From VRUE01 sp035698885 (GTDB lineage Bacteria; Actinomycetota; Thermoleophilia; Solirubrobacterales; 70-9), in contig DASSBJ010000081.1 of NCBI GenBank assembly GCA_035698885.1, positions 1 through 7,494 on the forward strand: 7,494 nucleotides of DNA, given 5' to 3'. Positions within the stretch are counted from its first letter, which is position 1. The number at the start of each line of letters is the position of its first letter. Made by a program: the position numbers and the translations under genes. The notes beneath the pieces were generated by a model. That model did not search any database, was not told where the DNA came from, and saw only the letters and a program-made list of their open reading frames with translations. Below are positions 5,833-7,494 of the stretch, piece by piece.

Positions 5833-6963
5833 ATGGACGACCATAGGATCAACCCTGACGTCGCGTCGGCGCTGACCTCGGCAAAGAGCGTCTTCGCCAT
5901 CGTGAACGGACTTACGCTGACGAACACCGTGCTAGTGCTCATCACCGGTGGCAACTACTCGGAAGTCATCCCTCTCGGCGAACTGAACGAGGACAGCATC
6001 GTCCTCGCCGTCGTTCTGAGCGCGAACATCGTGCGCTTCTACCACGGCAACGTCCGCCATCTGGACGCGGCCTATGGCACCGAGAGCATCGCAAGCGCGG
6101 CGTCGGGGCGACATGTCGAGCCGCGCGGCGGTTTGGGACTGGATTTCTTCATCATTTTCGCGCAGAGCCTGCTGTTCGCGATGGCCAGCTTTTACATCAA
6201 CGTGCCGACCACGTACATACTGCTGTTCATCGTCCTGCTTATTTTTGATGCCCTGTGGACGGTGTATTCACAGCGCACCGACGGCGAATTTGCGGGTTCG
6301 CCGCAACGGATGTGGCTCCTAAACAACATGGTGGCGGCAGTATTCCTCGGCGCCTTCTATCTCGGGTTTTACCAAGCGAATACGGGGCGCGCTTGGGCGC
6401 TTATCGCCGCAGTGATCGTACTTGTCCTGACGACGCTCATCGACTTCGTGCTCAATTGGTGGTTCTACTTCCCTCGGAGCATCAAGAAATGGCACCCCGG
6501 GGAACCACTCAGCGTCTTCCTGTCGGCTCCACTCACTCAGTATGTACATGCTGAGGATGACGAAGAAATGGATTCATTTCGCTGTTACTGGAGCGAGATC
6601 ATCGAGGCGCTTGGCAGAGGTGGACACGATGTCTTCAGTGCGCATCAAAGGGAGGCATGGGGCGCGGACATCGACTCTCCCGAGTCGGCGCTACGCGCTG
6701 ACATCGAGGCTCTTCACAAGAGTGATTTGGTGATCGCCTACATCGGCGATCCGCCATCGCCTGGCGTACAGATGGAGATTGGCTATGCAATGGCCCATCG
6801 AAAGCGGGTGTTGATTTTCATCGATCAGGGTCAGGAGGAGCCTTATCTCGTGCGCGGTCTTCCCGAGTTCCGCAGCTATGAGGTGGTCGACATCGAGACG
6901 AAGGACGACATCAAGGCGACCCTGTCGCACAAGGGGCTGATCGACGCGATCAATCACGTCTAG
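5833..6963 (+). CDS. Six-helix membrane protein with C-terminal deoxyribosyltransferase/DNPH1-like (DRHyd) domain
   Basis: A 376-residue protein in two parts. The N-terminal part has about six hydrophobic segments, near residues 19-38, 55-71, 104-121, 125-145, 162-180 and 187-210. Between the second and third lies a charged, polar stretch with RFYHGNVRHLD (68-78). The C-terminal part (about 225-376) reads like the nucleoside 2-deoxyribosyltransferase fold: strand 1 SVFLSAPLTQ (227-236), a helix with WSEIIEALGRGGHDV, SAHQREAWGADI (269-280), ADIEALHKSDLVIAYIG (289-305), and SPGVQMEIGYAMAHRKRVLIF (309-329). The S-x-G-V-x-x-E-[hydrophobic]-G-x-A block closely matches DNPH1/Rcl, which cuts the glycosidic bond of deoxynucleoside 5'-monophosphates; Ser309 would bind phosphate and Glu315 would be catalytic. 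The domain should face the cytosol. GC and codon use are clearly lower than in neighbours, suggesting transfer. Related domains occur in prokaryotic immunity effectors, so a membrane-tethered nucleotide-cleaving defence or signalling role is plausible but unproven. No partner gene is adjacent. Confidence 0.85.
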   Translation: MDDHRINPDVASALTSAKSVFAIVNGLTLTNTVLVLITGGNYSEVIPLGELNEDSIVLAVVLSANIVRFYHGNVRHLDAAYGTESIASAASGRHVEPRGGLGLDFFIIFAQSLLFAMASFYINVPTTYILLFIVLLIFDALWTVYSQRTDGEFAGSPQRMWLLNNMVAAVFLGAFYLGFYQANTGRAWALIAAVIVLVLTTLIDFVLNWWFYFPRSIKKWHPGEPLSVFLSAPLTQYVHAEDDEEMDSFRCYWSEIIEALGRGGHDVFSAHQREAWGADIDSPESALRADIEALHKSDLVIAYIGDPPSPGVQMEIGYAMAHRKRVLIFIDQGQEEPYLVRGLPEFRSYEVVDIETKDDIKATLSHKGLIDAINHV

Positions 6964-6970
6964 CGGTCGA

Positions 6971-6999
6971 CTTGACCAAAACTTCACCCTCGCTTGACC
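6971..6999 (+). repeat. Two direct CTTGACC repeats upstream of the small exported protein
   Basis: CTTGACC occurs at 6971-6977 and 6993-6999, offset by 22 bases, about two helical turns, in the 89-base gap before the 7053 gene. A degenerate third copy, CTTGCCC, is at 7004-7010. The first copy is also half of an imperfect 13-base palindrome (GGTCGACTTGACC, 6965-6977). TTGACC resembles a -35 hexamer, but no -10 box sits at normal spacing from either copy. It could be an operator; the evidence is slight. Confidence 0.35.
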
Positions 7000-7052
7000 G
7001 GCGCCTTGCCCACCGCGGCGCAGAATTGAGCGGTCCAAGCAAGGAGAAGGCG

Positions 7053-7307
7053 ATGAGCAACAGACGAGCCAAGGCCACGGCGACCGCAACCGTGCTGGGT
7101 TTGGGGGCGCTCGGCGGTGTCGCGATGGCGACCAACCAGGGTTTGTCCCACCCGGCCGGGGGCGCGACGACCGCGTCGGTGACGACCAGCGCCAGCGGCG
7201 CCACGGCTGCTCAGCCGGCGGCGCTGAGCGAAGGCACCTCGACCCGCGCGCCGATCGTCACCCGCGCCAGCGGCGGCGCCGGCAATCTCGCCCCGATCGA
7301 CGACTGA
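7053..7307 (+). CDS. Small exported or membrane-anchored Ala/Thr/Ser-rich protein, function unknown
   Basis: An 84-residue protein with AAGGAG at 7041-7046, 6 bases before the ATG at 7053, which settles the start. The N-terminus has basic residues (SNRRAK, 2-7), then a hydrophobic segment of about residues 11-27 (TATVLGLGALGGVAMAT): either a Sec signal peptide, with a possible cleavage site near AMA, or an uncleaved anchor. The remainder is low complexity, rich in Ala, Thr, Ser and Gly, without cysteine or any recognised domain, and ends PIDD. I do not recognise a family. It converges on the minus-strand gene; only two bases separate the two stop codons. The GC-rich codon use returns here after the lower-GC gene upstream. 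The signal, ribosome binding site and normal codon use support a real gene. Confidence 0.7.
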   Translation: MSNRRAKATATATVLGLGALGGVAMATNQGLSHPAGGATTASVTTSASGATAAQPAALSEGTSTRAPIVTRASGGAGNLAPIDD

Positions 7308-7319
7308 GCTCAGTCGTCG
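7298..7319. repeat. Perfect 22-bp palindrome over two convergent stop codons
   Basis: The 11-base half CGACGACTGAG is followed at once by its exact reverse complement, with no loop, centred between 7308 and 7309. The plus-strand stop (TGA, 7305-7307) and the minus-strand stop (TGA read at 7312-7310) both lie inside it, and each half also encodes the terminal Asp-Asp of its protein. It could end transcription from both sides as a hairpin, but no T-tract follows on either strand, so an intrinsic terminator is not established. Confidence 0.75.
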
Positions 7320-7494
7320 GCGCCGTGGCCGCCGGAGTCGCCGCCGCTGTGCCCGCCGCCGCCGGGCGAGTCATCGCTGCCTTCCGGGGACGGCTGCGTT
7401 TCGGCCGGCGGGGTCGTCGTTTCGGGGCTCGTCGTCGGCTCGGGTGCGGGCTTTTCGGGCGGTGACGCCGGTTCTGGCTCGACCTTGGGATTTG
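7310..7494 (-). CDS. C-terminal tail of a convergent minus-strand gene, low complexity, cut by the window edge
   Basis: Reading the minus strand to the TGA at 7312-7310 gives 60 residues without a stop. First comes a Pro/Glu/Thr/Ser-rich stretch (for example PPEKPAPEPTTSPETTTPPAE), then a Gly/His/Asp/Ser-rich end (GGGGHSGGDSGGHGADD). Such extensions are typical of linkers or C-termini of exported or membrane proteins in actinobacteria. The domain that would name the protein lies beyond the right edge. Low-complexity reading frames can be spurious, but the amino-acid bias, sensible codon use and the clean convergent stop support a real gene. The other minus-strand frames were not checked as carefully. 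Confidence 0.55.
   Translation of the reverse strand, partial: NPKVEPEPASPPEKPAPEPTTSPETTTPPAETQPSPEGSDDSPGGGGHSGGDSGGHGADD

Overview
The window is high-GC DNA with actinobacterial features: dense GC-rich coding, many antisense shadow frames, TTG starts and overlapping stop/start codons. The gene content would suit a Thermoleophilia/Solirubrobacterales-like actinobacterium. That placement is an impression from gene style, not a phylogenetic result.

Layout. (1) Positions 1-580, minus strand: the N-terminal 193 residues of a formamidopyrimidine-DNA glycosylase (Fpg/MutM) with a TTG start, running off the left edge. (2) Positions 581-684: a short divergent promoter region. Facing right it carries a TGTCACA-N16-CATC element, which closely matches the recognition sequence known for ECF41 sigma factors. 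(3) Positions 685-2768: a two-gene operon of a Rossmann-fold FAD oxidoreductase and, overlapping it by TTGA, an ECF41 (SigJ-type) sigma factor with a fused SnoaL-like regulatory domain. The sigma factor very probably drives its own operon through the upstream element. (4) Positions 2865-5752: nadA (quinolinate synthase) and, 20 bp later, a short transketolase resembling the animal-type enzyme. (5) Positions 5833-6963: a gene of clearly lower GC encoding six predicted membrane helices fused to a cytosolic domain of the nucleoside 2-deoxyribosyltransferase / DNPH1 (deoxynucleoside 5'-monophosphate N-hydrolase) fold. This is the most unusual gene here and looks like a horizontally acquired, membrane-anchored nucleotide-processing or immunity-type effector. 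(6) Positions 7053-7307: a small exported or membrane-anchored Ala/Thr/Ser-rich protein. It converges on the low-complexity C-terminal tail of a minus-strand gene (7310-7494). Both stop codons lie inside a perfect 22-bp palindrome.

How the parts may work together. The Fpg gene and the ECF41 operon share a divergent control region and both have oxidative or redox themes, but only the ECF41 circuit has direct sequence support. nadA and tkt are ordinary central metabolism and probably co-transcribed. The membrane/DNPH1-like gene has its own strong ribosome binding site and no recognisable partner in the window. No RNA gene, CRISPR array, transposase, origin or attachment site was seen. No stretch over 300 bases lacks a gene.
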